Positions 8,804-17,407 of a stretch of 64,000 nt of DNA are shown in pieces; positions within the stretch are counted from its first letter, which is position 1; each line of letters opens with the position of its first letter. The notes under the pieces are model-generated. The model saw only the letters and a list, made by a program, of their open reading frames with translations, made no database searches and was not told the origin of the DNA. This stretch comes from Burkholderiaceae bacterium. GTDB taxonomy: Bacteria > Pseudomonadota > Gammaproteobacteria > Burkholderiales > Burkholderiaceae_C. Location of the stretch: the NCBI GenBank assembly GCA_017992055.1, contig JAGOPK010000011.1:108281-172280 (forward strand), in the 5' to 3' direction. A program made the position numbers and the translations under genes.

Positions 8804-9613
8804 ATGAGCCCACCCCAGCCAGAGGACAGCCCGCGTCGCGGCACGCAGAGCATCGAGCGTGTGGTCGGCATGCTGCGCGTGGTGGCCTCGCGAGGGCGCA
8901 ATGGCATGCGCCTGGGCGATGTGGCCACCGCCAGCGGCCTGCCCACGTCCACCTGCTTTCGCATGCTGCAGCGGCTGGAACTGGAAGGCCTGGTCGAGCG
9001 CCACCCGGTGACGCGCAAGTACTTCCTTGGCCCGCTGCTGCATGAGCTGGGCCTGCTGGCCCGGCCGCGACTGCAGCTGGCGGCGCATTGCGAGCCGGTG
9101 CTGGCCGAGATCGCCGAGGAAACCCAGGACACGGTCTACCTCAGCGAGCGCCGCGGCCTGGAGGCGGTGTGCAGCGCACGCGCCCTGGGCGACTATCCGA
9201 TCAAGGCCTTGACGCTGGACGTGGGCATCCGCCGGCCGCTGGGCGTGGGCGCCGGTGGCCTGGCCATCCTGTGCGCGCTGCCGGCGGACGAGGCGGACGA
9301 GATCATCGATGCCAATGCCCAGCGCTATGCCAAGCTGTCGGCACTGGACCCGGCGCGTGTCAAGGCCGCCGTGGCCGAAGGACGGGCCCGCGGCTTTGCC
9401 TTCCACGACAGCGCGGTGGTGGCCGGCACGGCGGCCGTGGGCGTGGCCCTGCCGGCCGACAACCCGGTGGCGGCCATCAGCGTGGCGGCGATCTCGTCGC
9501 GGCTGGACGAGGCCCGGCGCGCCGAGGTCGGCGCTGCGCTGCAGCGGCATACGCGGCGGCTGGCGCGCCTGCTGGCGGGGTTGTCGGCGGGGCTGTCTGC
9601 GGCTGGAGGCTGA
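8804..9613 (+). CDS. IclR-family transcriptional regulator
   Basis: A regulator of 269 residues from the chosen ATG. The N-terminal winged helix-turn-helix (RGTQSIERVVGMLRVVAS, then RLGDVATASGLPTSTCFRML) is followed by the IclR effector domain (LGLLARPRLQLAAHCEPVLA, TVYLSERRGLEAVCSARALG, LGVGAGGLAILCALP). An upstream TTG at 8717 would add 29 residues with no similarity to the family and would run through the candidate operator, so the ATG at 8804 is preferred. It is divergent from the LeuC-like/lyase/Bug operon. IclR proteins commonly regulate such adjacent catabolic operons with the substrate as effector; the ligand here is unknown. Confidence 0.92.
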   Translation: MSPPQPEDSPRRGTQSIERVVGMLRVVASRGRNGMRLGDVATASGLPTSTCFRMLQRLELEGLVERHPVTRKYFLGPLLHELGLLARPRLQLAAHCEPVLAEIAEETQDTVYLSERRGLEAVCSARALGDYPIKALTLDVGIRRPLGVGAGGLAILCALPADEADEIIDANAQRYAKLSALDPARVKAAVAEGRARGFAFHDSAVVAGTAAVGVALPADNPVAAISVAAISSRLDEARRAEVGAALQRHTRRLARLLAGLSAGLSAAGG

Positions 9614-9633
9614 GCCGGCAGCCTGACCGGACT

Positions 9634-11028
9634 TCAGCCCTTCAGCAGCGCACCGAGCTGGCGCAGGCCGTCTTCGCGTCGCGTGTCCAGCGGGTGGGCA
9701 GCACTGAGCCGCAGCCCGCCGGCCAGCGCCGCGCCGGCGCCGAAGGCCGCGCCGGGCACGAAGCCGTAGCCGCGTTCACGCAGCCGTGGCAGCAACTCGG
9801 CGCTGTCGTGGCCCGGCGGCAGTTCGACCCAGATCACATAGCCGCCTTCGCCCGGCGTGACGCGCGCACCGGGCGGCAGCCAGCGGCGCGCGGCCTCGAC
9901 CCAGGCCGCGGTCTGCGCGGCCAGCGTGCGCCGCAGGCGGCGCAAGTGCCGCTCGTAGGCACGGTCGGTCAGAAAGCCGGCGAGCGCGGCGTCGGTCAGC
10001 GGCGACAGCAGTTCGCCGTGCACCGCGCGTGCGGCGCGCAGCTGCAGCCGGTGGCGCCGGCTGGCCACCCAGCCGACGCTGAAGCCCGCGCCGGTGACGC
10101 AGGCCAGGCTGGTGCAGTAGAGCACGTGGTCGTCGGTGTCCCAGGCCTTGACCGGGCGCGGGCGTTCGCCGCTGCGCTGCAGCTCGCCCATCAGCTCGCA
10201 TTCGATCAGCGGAATGCGGTGCAAGCGCAGCAAGGCGGCAAGCTGCTCGCGTGCCGCGTCGGGCATGCGGCTGCCGCGCACGCTGTCGAAGCTGGGATCG
10301 GCGACGCAGCAGCGCACGTCGTGGTGCTGCAGGGCAAAGGCCAGCGCCGGTACCGAGAAACCGCCGTCCTGCGGCGCCGGGATGGCCAGCGGCTTCAGGC
10401 CCAGGCTGGCCACCAGTTCCAGCGTCCGTGGTGAGCCCGGCTCGGGCACGGCGATGGTGTCGCCGGGCCGGGTCAGCAGCCGCAGGCACAGCTCCAGCGA
10501 CTCGCCCTCGCCGTGCGTGACGATGATGTCCTCGGCGTCGACCGCGCAGCCGGCGCGCAGCATGCGGTGCGCCAGCGCCCGCCGCAGCGCCAGGCTGCCG
10601 CTCACGCTGCCGATGGCCAGCAGCGAGGGATTGGCGGCCAGCGCCTGCTGCACATGGCGCTGCAGCGCGGCCAGTGGCAGCAGTGCCGCCGGCAGCGCCA
10701 GATGGCTCAGCGACAGGCTGTCGGGCTGCACCGTCGCCAGCTCGATCAGGCGCTTGCGCCGGCCTTCGAGTTCCAGCGCCGGGCCACCGGCCGGCACCGG
10801 CGCGCGCACCACGCCGCGCACGAAGTGGCCACGCCGGGGGCGTGCCTCGATCAGCCCGGCGTCCTCCAGCTCGTGCAGTGCATGCGTCACCGTCGCCAGG
10901 CTGGCGCCGTGTTCGGTGCAGAGCTGGCGCACCGAGGGCAGTTGCGCGCCCGGTGGGTAGCGCCCTTCGTGCAGCGCACGCGCCAGGTCTTCGGCCAGGC
11001 TGCGGTAGCGGGTGGGGCGTTCGGGCAT
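9634..11028 (-). CDS. MocR/YdcR-type GntR regulator with degenerate aminotransferase domain
   Basis: A 464-residue fusion of a GntR winged helix (residues 1-72: YPPGAQLPSVRQLCTEHGAS) and a fold-type I aminotransferase domain (about 95-464). In active members the sequence near residue 276 is EDDxYGEL and the PLP lysine lies in SSFSKxLAPGxRxGW. Here these read ECELMGEL and TSLACVTGAGFSVGW: the two aspartates, the tyrosine, the Schiff-base lysine (Cys310 here) and the arginine are all replaced. The fold still aligns along its whole length, so this is not a frameshift. It probably senses something other than PLP, or acts as an apo-regulator (inference). It is divergent from an MFS gene, with a perfect palindrome between them. 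Confidence 0.9.
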   Translation of the reverse strand: MPERPTRYRSLAEDLARALHEGRYPPGAQLPSVRQLCTEHGASLATVTHALHELEDAGLIEARPRRGHFVRGVVRAPVPAGGPALELEGRRKRLIELATVQPDSLSLSHLALPAALLPLAALQRHVQQALAANPSLLAIGSVSGSLALRRALAHRMLRAGCAVDAEDIIVTHGEGESLELCLRLLTRPGDTIAVPEPGSPRTLELVASLGLKPLAIPAPQDGGFSVPALAFALQHHDVRCCVADPSFDSVRGSRMPDAAREQLAALLRLHRIPLIECELMGELQRSGERPRPVKAWDTDDHVLYCTSLACVTGAGFSVGWVASRRHRLQLRAARAVHGELLSPLTDAALAGFLTDRAYERHLRRLRRTLAAQTAAWVEAARRWLPPGARVTPGEGGYVIWVELPPGHDSAELLPRLRERGYGFVPGAAFGAGAALAGGLRLSAAHPLDTRREDGLRQLGALLKG

Positions 11029-11052
11029 GGGGCGACGATACGCGGTGGCGGC

Positions 11053-11074
11053 GCTTCTGTATCGATACAGAAGC
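11053..11074. promoter_or_regulatory. Perfect 22-bp palindrome, probable MocR-type operator
   Basis: The 11-base arm GCTTCTGTATC is followed directly by its exact reverse complement. The half-site TCGATACAG recurs 25 bases downstream at 11087-11095. The palindrome begins 25 bases from the regulator start and ends 96 bases from the MFS start, in the shared divergent region. A palindrome of this length by chance in GC-rich DNA is very unlikely. GntR/MocR regulators commonly bind such sites plus an extra half-site. Confidence 0.8.
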
Positions 11075-11170
11075 TCAGCCTGTGGGTCGATACAGTGGCC
11101 GCTGCATGCGCCGGCGCCGGCCGGTGGTGTGGCTTACGCGCGTCCACCCCGCTGCCTACAGTGCGGCGCG

Positions 11171-12484
11171 ATGACCGAAGGCCTGCTCCCGACCCTGACC
11201 ACCGCCTGGCGATCCATTCCCGTTCCGGTGCGCCGGCTGATGCTGGGCGAGCTGTTCGGGCTGCTGGCCGCCGCAGCCATGCACCTGGCCCTGGCCTGGT
11301 GGATCAGCCGCGAAGGAGGCGCTGACGCGCTGGCGCGCTACGCCGCGATCACCGCCTTTGCTGCGCTGCTGGTGACGCCGCTGCTGTCGCCGGCCGGCGA
11401 CCGCTGGGCCAAGCGGCGGCTGATCCGCATCGGCAAGCTGGTGCTGGTGCTCGACGCGCTGGGCATCACGCTGCTGTGCGCGGCCGGCCTCTACGACCTG
11501 CGGCTGGTCTGCGCCTGCAGCCTGTTGTCGGTGGCGGCGACGGCCCTGCTGTGGCCGGCCGAAGTCAGCATCCTGCCCGAGCTGCTGCCGGCGGACGAGC
11601 TGCCGGCGGCCCTGCGCCTGCGCCGCGGCGCCCAGGCGCTGGGCGGGCTGCTGGGGCCTGGGCTGGGCGGCGTGATGCTGGCCAGCGCCGGGCTGAAGCT
11701 GGCGATGGTGCTGAACCTGCTGCTGTTCGGTTGTGCCGCACTGGCCGCCTGGCAGCTTGGCTCGGCCGAGCGCCCGGCCGGCGCGGCGCCCAGCCGCGGC
11801 TGGTTCGCTGAGATGGCCGCCGGCCTGCGCGCCAAATGGCGGGTGCGGCTGGACCGCTGGTGGACCCTGGTCGGCGCCTTGATGATGCTGTGCCTGCTGC
11901 CGGCCACCGGGCTGCTGCTGCCGCTGCGCATCCAGGGCCTGGGGCTGTCGGCGGCCTGGTTCGGCGCCTGCAGCGCGGCGATGTCGCTGGGGCTGCTGGC
12001 CGGTGTGGCCGGGCTGGCGCCGGCGCTGATCGAGCGTGTCGCGCGGGTCAGGGCGCTGGCCATCGCATTGCTGGCCTGTGCGGCAGCGATTGCCGGCATC
12101 GGCCTGTGTCGCTGGGCGCCCGGCTTGGTCGCGCTGTTCGCCGTCATCGGCCTGGGCATGTCGGTGACGCAACTCGTCGGCCAGACGCACCGCATGCTGG
12201 CGGTGCCCGAGGACTACCGTGCCCGCATGAGCGCCGCGCACCTGGCCATCGCCCACCTGGCCGCGGCGCTGGCGCCGGCGCTCGGCAGCGCGCTGCTGGG
12301 CGTTGCCGCGGTGCCGACGGTCTATCTGCTGCTGGCGGCCGGCTTCAGCCTCAGCGGGCTGCTGCTGATGGCGGTGCCGGGACTGGCGGCCTTTCTGCGC
12401 GAGGACCATGAAGGCGTGCGCGGCTGGTATCGACGGCACTATCCCGACGCCTTCGCGCCAGGCGATTGCCGGCCTTCCCGATGA
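11171..12484 (+). CDS. MFS-type membrane transporter
   Basis: A 437-residue polytopic inner-membrane protein with about ten to twelve hydrophobic segments. The cytoplasmic loop after the second segment contains AGDRWAKRRLIRIGKLVLV, resembling the GxxxDRxGRR loop A of the major facilitator superfamily. PGLGGVMLASAGLKLAMVLN near the middle resembles the usual GPxLGG segment. The substrate is not readable. The frame is open from 11012, but the first 53 codons overlap the operator region, so the ATG at 11171 is preferred. It is divergent from the MocR-like gene, which may regulate it. Confidence 0.85.
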   Translation: MTEGLLPTLTTAWRSIPVPVRRLMLGELFGLLAAAAMHLALAWWISREGGADALARYAAITAFAALLVTPLLSPAGDRWAKRRLIRIGKLVLVLDALGITLLCAAGLYDLRLVCACSLLSVAATALLWPAEVSILPELLPADELPAALRLRRGAQALGGLLGPGLGGVMLASAGLKLAMVLNLLLFGCAALAAWQLGSAERPAGAAPSRGWFAEMAAGLRAKWRVRLDRWWTLVGALMMLCLLPATGLLLPLRIQGLGLSAAWFGACSAAMSLGLLAGVAGLAPALIERVARVRALAIALLACAAAIAGIGLCRWAPGLVALFAVIGLGMSVTQLVGQTHRMLAVPEDYRARMSAAHLAIAHLAAALAPALGSALLGVAAVPTVYLLLAAGFSLSGLLLMAVPGLAAFLREDHEGVRGWYRRHYPDAFAPGDCRPSR

Positions 12485-12650
12485 TCGGCATGCCCGGCCG
12501 CGCTTCGATGCCCAGCACCACCAGCGTCAGATGCCCAACGGTGTGCACGCGCGTTTTGCCGAGGTTTTGGGCCGGCTTTGGGACAGCGCCGGCCTCGCTC
12601 AGCACCATCGGGGCACCCCTCCACGACCGTCGCTCAGCGCGATCACTCCG

Positions 12651-13928
12651 ATGAACGCCACCACCTGCACCCCCACCCCGGCTGACCCGGCCAACCCGGC
12701 CGATCCGACCGGCCGCGCCTCCGACCTGGCGGCGGCGGCCATCAGCGCCGCCCGCGCACCCTTCGAGCCCCCATCGCCGTCGCCGGCCACGGCCGTCGCG
12801 CGGCCCGGTGTCACCGAGGCCTTCATCGCCGGCGCCGGTTATGCCTTGCCGCACCGCGTCTCGCAGCGGCGCTTTCTGGACCAGGACGAGGCGGTGCGCC
12901 GCAAGCTGGGCCAGAGCGAGCGCACGCTGCGCCTGGCGCGCCAGGTCGGCGAGAACAGCGGCATCCTGTACCGCCACTTCACCCAGGCCTGCTGGCTGCC
13001 CGAGCATGAGCGCCCGGCCGGCGAGCCCGACATCTTCACCGGCCACGACTTCAATCCCCCGGGCTGGAAGCGGGCGCTGGAGTGGCAGCGCGTGGCGCCG
13101 GCACTGGCCCTGCGTGCGGCACGCGAAGCCCTGGCCCAATGGGGTGGCGACCGCGGCGAGATCACCCACGTCATCACCACCTGCACCAGCGGCTGGAGCG
13201 AGCCCGGCATCAGCTGCGAGCTGATCCACGAGCTGGGCCTGTCGCTGGACACGGCCAAGCAGGAGCTCAACTTCAACGGCTGCTTCTGCGGCATGACCTG
13301 CCTGCGCCTGGCCCGCGACCTGATCCGCGGCGGTGAAGCCCGCAACGTGCTGGTGGTGGCGGTGGAGACGGCCTCGGTGCAGTACGACCCGCAGGTGCAG
13401 TCGCCGTCGCAGCTGATCGCCTCGTCGCTGTTTGCCGACGGTGCCGCGGCCTTCGTGGTCGGTCGGGAGGGCGCCTGGCAGTTCGAGGCCGCCGGCATGT
13501 CGCTGGTGCCCGACAGCCGCGACCTGCTGCGCATGAGCCCCGACGTCGAAGGCCCCAGCGACACCTACCGCATGTTCCTGGACCGCCGCGTCGGCGCACG
13601 GCTGGCACAGTATTTCGACGCCCAGCGCGGCAGCCAGCTGCTGGACCAGCTGCTGCAGCGCTGCGGCCACCATCCCACGCTGGCCGTGCATCCGGGCGGG
13701 CCGGCGATCCTGGAGTCGGTGGATGCGGTGTTCCAGCGCCGCGGCTGGCCCGCCGACGCGCTGGCGCCATCGTTCGAGGCGCTCAACCACACCGGCAATC
13801 TGGGCGCTGCCGCCATGCCCTATGTGCTGGCGCGGCTGCTGCCCACGCTGTCGGGCGACCGCCATGTCGCGCTGCTGGCCTTCGGCCCCGGTGTCACCGT
13901 CGAATGGGGCCTGCTGCGGCCGGCCTGA
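12651..13928 (+). CDS. Type III polyketide synthase (chalcone/stilbene synthase-like)
   Basis: A 425-residue homodimeric ketosynthase-fold enzyme that would condense malonyl-CoA units onto an acyl-CoA starter. The catalytic triad is in place: Cys211 in NGCFCGMTCLRLARDL, His347 in AVHPGGPAILESVD, and Asn383 in LNHTGNLGAA. The C-terminal family motif is FGPGVTVEWGLLRP. Asn at 383 and the HPGGPA block separate it from KAS III. The first 55 residues are a Pro/Ala/Ser-rich extension without similarity. The frame is open to 12408 but overlaps the MFS gene, so the ATG at 12651 is chosen. No methyltransferase or oxidase of the usual type III PKS operons is adjacent. The product could be an alkylresorcinol or alkylpyrone (inference). 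Confidence 0.92.
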   Translation: MNATTCTPTPADPANPADPTGRASDLAAAAISAARAPFEPPSPSPATAVARPGVTEAFIAGAGYALPHRVSQRRFLDQDEAVRRKLGQSERTLRLARQVGENSGILYRHFTQACWLPEHERPAGEPDIFTGHDFNPPGWKRALEWQRVAPALALRAAREALAQWGGDRGEITHVITTCTSGWSEPGISCELIHELGLSLDTAKQELNFNGCFCGMTCLRLARDLIRGGEARNVLVVAVETASVQYDPQVQSPSQLIASSLFADGAAAFVVGREGAWQFEAAGMSLVPDSRDLLRMSPDVEGPSDTYRMFLDRRVGARLAQYFDAQRGSQLLDQLLQRCGHHPTLAVHPGGPAILESVDAVFQRRGWPADALAPSFEALNHTGNLGAAAMPYVLARLLPTLSGDRHVALLAFGPGVTVEWGLLRPA

Positions 13929-14068
13929 CAGCGTCCGCCGGGGAGGGGCGGCTGGCCGCTGCAGCACGCTGCTGGGCGCGCAGCGGTTAAGCTGCGGCGC
14001 GCATGCGGGCACGGGGCCTGCGTGCCCGGTGCTGGCCGGCCCCGCCGGTGTCTTGAGGTCTGCCGCCC

Positions 14069-16672
14069 TTGCCCTCCACCGATCCCGCCGCGCAGCCCGC
14101 GGTCGCACCGTTGCGCTTCGGTCCCGGCGAGCGCTTCGAACTCCAGCCGGCCGAAGGCCGGCTGCTGGTCGACGGACGGCCCGCCACGCTGGGCCGGCGC
14201 GCACTCGACCTGCTGGTGGTGCTGGCCGCCGAGCCCGGTCATCTGCTGACCAAGAGCATCCTGCTGGACCGCGTCTGGCCCGGCCTGGTGGTCGAAGAGG
14301 CCAATCTGCAGATGCAGATCAGCAATCTGCGCAAGGTGCTGGGCGGCGACATCATCGTCACCGTGCCCGGGCGCGGCTACCGCTTCGCCGCCGCGGTGCG
14401 CAGCCTGGCCGCGCCGGCCAGCCCGGTGTCCGTCCCGGCGCCGGCCCTGGCGGTCGGTCATCGGCCGGCACCGGCCGCCACGCCGCATCGCCTGATCGGG
14501 CGCGACGACGACCTGGCCCGCCTCGAAGCCATGCTGCAGCCCGGCGGCTGCAGCACGCTGGTGGGCAGCTCGGGCGTGGGCAAGACCAGCCTGGCGCGGC
14601 TGGTGGCGGTACGCCGGCCCGGCCGCGTGGTGTGGGTCGACCTGGCGGCATTGACCCAGGGCCGCCAAGTGGCCGATGTGGCCGGCGCGGTGGCGCGCGC
14701 GCTGGACCTGCAGCTCAGTGGCGGTGACGACCAGGCCCCGGCTCAGCTGCTGGCCGCGCTGCAGGGCCAGACCCTGCTGCTGGTGCTGGACAACGCCGAG
14801 CACCTGGTGCAGACCTGTGCCGAGCTGGCCACGCTGCTGCGCCCGCTGGACGGCCTCACGCTGCTGGTGACCAGCCAGCTGCCGCTGGCCGTGGCCGGCG
14901 AGCGGGTGCTGCGGCTGGAACCGCTGGCCCTGCCCGGGCCCGAGGCCGGCGCGGCCAGCCTGGCCAGCCCCGGCCAGGGCGCGCTGGCGCTGCTGCTGGA
15001 ACGCATCGCGGCGGCCGACCAGCGCTTTGTCGCCCGGCCGGCCCAGCTGGACCTGCTGCTCAGCCTGTGCAGGCAGCTGGACGGCCTGCCGCTGGCGCTG
15101 GAGATGGTGGCCGCGCGGGTGCCGCTGCTGGGCCTGCAGGGCGTGCACGATGCGCTCGCCCAGCGCTTTGCACTGCTCACGCGTGGCCACCGCGACGCCG
15201 CGGCGCGGCACCGTACGCTGCACGGCGCGCTCGAGTGGAGCTATCAGCTGCTGGGCGCGGCCGAGCAGCGCCTGTTCCGCGCGCTGGGCGTGTTTGCGGG
15301 CGGCTTCACGCTGGATCTGGCAGTGGCGCTGATGACCGACGAGCCCGGCGCGCGCTGGGATGTCATCGACGGGCTGGCGGCGCTGGCCGAGCGCTCGCTG
15401 ATCGTCGTCGGCAGCGAGGATCCGCCGCGCTACCGCCTCCTGGAGACCATGCGCGCCTTTGCGCTCGAACAGCTGGCACGGTCTCCCGCGCCGGCGGCCG
15501 AAGAAGCCGAGAAAGCCGAGCAAGCCGAGGAAGCCACGGTGCGACGCCGCCATGCCGTCGCGCTGCTGGCGCTGTTCACGCGCTACACGCCGGGCGATGC
15601 CGGCCTGCTGGCCACCTGCCTGGCCGAGATGGAAAACGCGCGCGAGGCCGTGGCCTGGGCGCGCAGCCACGATCTGGGCATCGCCGCACCGCTGACGGCC
15701 GCCATCACCCTGGTCACCACCTTCACGGCCTGGCGCCATGAGTCGGGCAACTGGCTGCTGGCGCTGGAAGGCGCGATGGAGCAGCCGGCCGGCCAGGCCC
15801 TGGCCGCGCCGCTGCAGGCGGCCTGGTGGACCGAGCGGGCGCGCGTCGGCACCATCCGCGGCGATGTCAACGCTCGCCACGCCGCGCGGCGTGCGGTGGC
15901 GCTGTGCAAGCCGCTGAACCAGCCGCGCCAGCTGCTGCGCGCCACGCTGACCTGGGTGCGCAGCATCCGCGAAGCCGAGCCCGAACTCGAACAGGCCTGC
16001 GCCGAGGTGCAGGCCCTGGTGGCGGCCTTGCCCGACCTGCCGCTGCGCGACCGCCTGGGCGTGCAGGGCGCGCTGAGCCGCGCCGCGGTGATCCGCCACG
16101 ACATGGCCGCCCTGTTGGCCGGGCGCGAGGCCGAGCTGGCCCTGGCGCGCCAGCTTGGTGACCTGGACGCGGCGCATGCCGCCGAGTCCAGCATCGTCAA
16201 CGCGCTGTCCGGCCTGGGCCGCCACGGCGAGGCGGTGCAGCGCGGCCAGGCCTTGCTGGCCAGGGTCGACGCCGACGGCAGCGGCAGCAATGGCAACCTG
16301 CCGTGGGTGATCTCGCCACTGCTGGCCGCGCTGCTGGCGCTGGGCCGGGTCGAGGCGGCACGCGCGCTGCTGCCGCGTGCGCTGGCGGCCGGGCAGCGGT
16401 TTGCCACGGCTGCGATGTGGCCGCAGTTCTGCGCGCTGGCGCTGGCCGAGCGGCGCTATGCGGTGGCGGCCCAGCTGCTGGGCTACACACGGCAGTGCTA
16501 CCAATCCCGCGGCATCCGCTTCGAGCCCGCCGAGGAGCAGGGCCTGCAGCGCTGCGAGGCCGCTGTCGCGGCGGCCCTGGGGTCAGAGTCGTTGGCCGCC
16601 GGGCTGCAGCAGGGCCGCATGCTGGACGAGGGTGCGGCCGAGGCGCTGGTGGTTGCGGGCGGCAGCGACTGA
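14069..16672 (+). CDS. OmpR-type winged-helix regulator fused to STAND ATPase
   Basis: An 867-residue one-component regulator. Residues 15-110 are an OmpR/CadC-type winged helix (EGRLLVDGRPATLGRRALDL, VWPGLVVEEANLQMQISNLR, VPGRGYRF). Residues about 140-400 are an AP-ATPase/STAND module with Walker A GSSGVGKTSLARL and Walker B LLLVLDNAEHL, followed by HGALEWSYQLLGAAEQRLFR, the winged helix that follows such NTPases. The C-terminal half is alpha-helical and repeat-like, possibly TPR. ATP binding probably controls oligomerisation. The start is TTG; the only in-frame upstream ATG (14003) is cut off by a stop. The proximity to the type III PKS suggests, but does not prove, that it regulates it. 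Confidence 0.9.
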   Translation: MPSTDPAAQPAVAPLRFGPGERFELQPAEGRLLVDGRPATLGRRALDLLVVLAAEPGHLLTKSILLDRVWPGLVVEEANLQMQISNLRKVLGGDIIVTVPGRGYRFAAAVRSLAAPASPVSVPAPALAVGHRPAPAATPHRLIGRDDDLARLEAMLQPGGCSTLVGSSGVGKTSLARLVAVRRPGRVVWVDLAALTQGRQVADVAGAVARALDLQLSGGDDQAPAQLLAALQGQTLLLVLDNAEHLVQTCAELATLLRPLDGLTLLVTSQLPLAVAGERVLRLEPLALPGPEAGAASLASPGQGALALLLERIAAADQRFVARPAQLDLLLSLCRQLDGLPLALEMVAARVPLLGLQGVHDALAQRFALLTRGHRDAAARHRTLHGALEWSYQLLGAAEQRLFRALGVFAGGFTLDLAVALMTDEPGARWDVIDGLAALAERSLIVVGSEDPPRYRLLETMRAFALEQLARSPAPAAEEAEKAEQAEEATVRRRHAVALLALFTRYTPGDAGLLATCLAEMENAREAVAWARSHDLGIAAPLTAAITLVTTFTAWRHESGNWLLALEGAMEQPAGQALAAPLQAAWWTERARVGTIRGDVNARHAARRAVALCKPLNQPRQLLRATLTWVRSIREAEPELEQACAEVQALVAALPDLPLRDRLGVQGALSRAAVIRHDMAALLAGREAELALARQLGDLDAAHAAESSIVNALSGLGRHGEAVQRGQALLARVDADGSGSNGNLPWVISPLLAALLALGRVEAARALLPRALAAGQRFATAAMWPQFCALALAERRYAVAAQLLGYTRQCYQSRGIRFEPAEEQGLQRCEAAVAAALGSESLAAGLQQGRMLDEGAAEALVVAGGSD

Positions 16673-16675
16673 GCC

Positions 16676-16696
16676 CGGGCCTGAGCCTCAGGCCCG
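16676..16696. terminator. Candidate bidirectional hairpin terminator
   Basis: A perfect inverted repeat, CGGGCCTGAG and its complement separated by one base, lies between two convergent genes, three bases after the stop of the STAND regulator. It contains the stop codon of the PEP-CTERM gene on the other strand. It would fold as a stem of eight or more GC-rich pairs with a small loop. No T-run follows on either strand, so it is a weak intrinsic terminator at best. Confidence 0.45.
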
Positions 16697-17311
16697 AATG
16701 GAAGCGGCCTGGCCGCGCCTGCGTGCAGTGGCGGCCAGCGCGGCCAGCGACAGGCCGGCCAGTGCCAGTGCCGACGGTTCGGGCACGGCCATCGTCAGCG
16801 ACACGTCGGGATGGTCGCCCGAGCTCATCAGGCCCGCATAGCCGAAGTTGTTGCCGCTGCTGGCAAAGTCGCAGGCCGAGGGCTGGCCGTCGATGCCAGA
16901 GCGGCAGGTGCCGTGGTGCGAGGCCGCCCACCACGGCAGGCGCAGGTCGATCGAGTCGGCCAGATGGCTGGCCGATGAGCCGAAGCTGGCCAGGAACTGG
17001 AAGTTCGACACCTGGCCCGCGGCATTGGTGGTCAGAAAGAAGTCCCAGTTGGCGAGGTCGCTGCCATCGAAGGCGATGTTGCCCAGGTTGACCGAGAAGC
17101 CGGTGACCTGGGCCCGGCCCAGGGTCTGGTTCTCGGCGGCCGAGATGGCGAGCTCGAAGCGTGCCGACACGGCGTCGCCGGTGGCCAGACCCAGCTCGCT
17201 GCAGTTGGCGGCGCAACTGCCCGACATCGTCACCAGCGCCGCATTCGCGCCTGCGGCCGCAGCCAGCGCCGCCACCAGGGCCAATGACCCCGACAAGGTC
17301 TTCTTCATCAC
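16688..17311 (-). CDS. PEP-CTERM sorting domain protein
   Basis: A 207-residue exported protein. The signal peptide is MMKKTLSGSLALVAALAAAAGANA. The C terminus has the PEP-CTERM tripartite signal: VPEPSALALAGLSLAALAA (Pro-Glu-Pro motif then a membrane-spanning stretch), followed by a basic cluster TARRRGQ. Such signals are recognised by exosortases that act with exopolysaccharide loci; xrtB is about 25 kb downstream in this window. Four cysteines in pairs (CAANC, and C-x10-C near residue 140) may form disulfides in the surface-exposed part. The middle region matches no family I recognise. It converges on the STAND regulator gene. Confidence 0.9.
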   Translation of the reverse strand: MMKKTLSGSLALVAALAAAAGANAALVTMSGSCAANCSELGLATGDAVSARFELAISAAENQTLGRAQVTGFSVNLGNIAFDGSDLANWDFFLTTNAAGQVSNFQFLASFGSSASHLADSIDLRLPWWAASHHGTCRSGIDGQPSACDFASSGNNFGYAGLMSSGDHPDVSLTMAVPEPSALALAGLSLAALAATARRRGQAASIRA

Positions 17312-17407
17312 TCGACTCCCTCATTCCGTCCGACATGAACGGTGTGGAAGCAGTGTTGCGAAGGCTTGCGGCAGCGTCCTAAAGGAAGCCCAAAAGAATG
17401 CCCAAGC

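Noticed and set aside
12485-12650. Minus-strand reading frame between the MFS and type III PKS genes
   Set aside because: It is part of a long frame opposite real genes, with composition expected of a shadow of GC-rich DNA.
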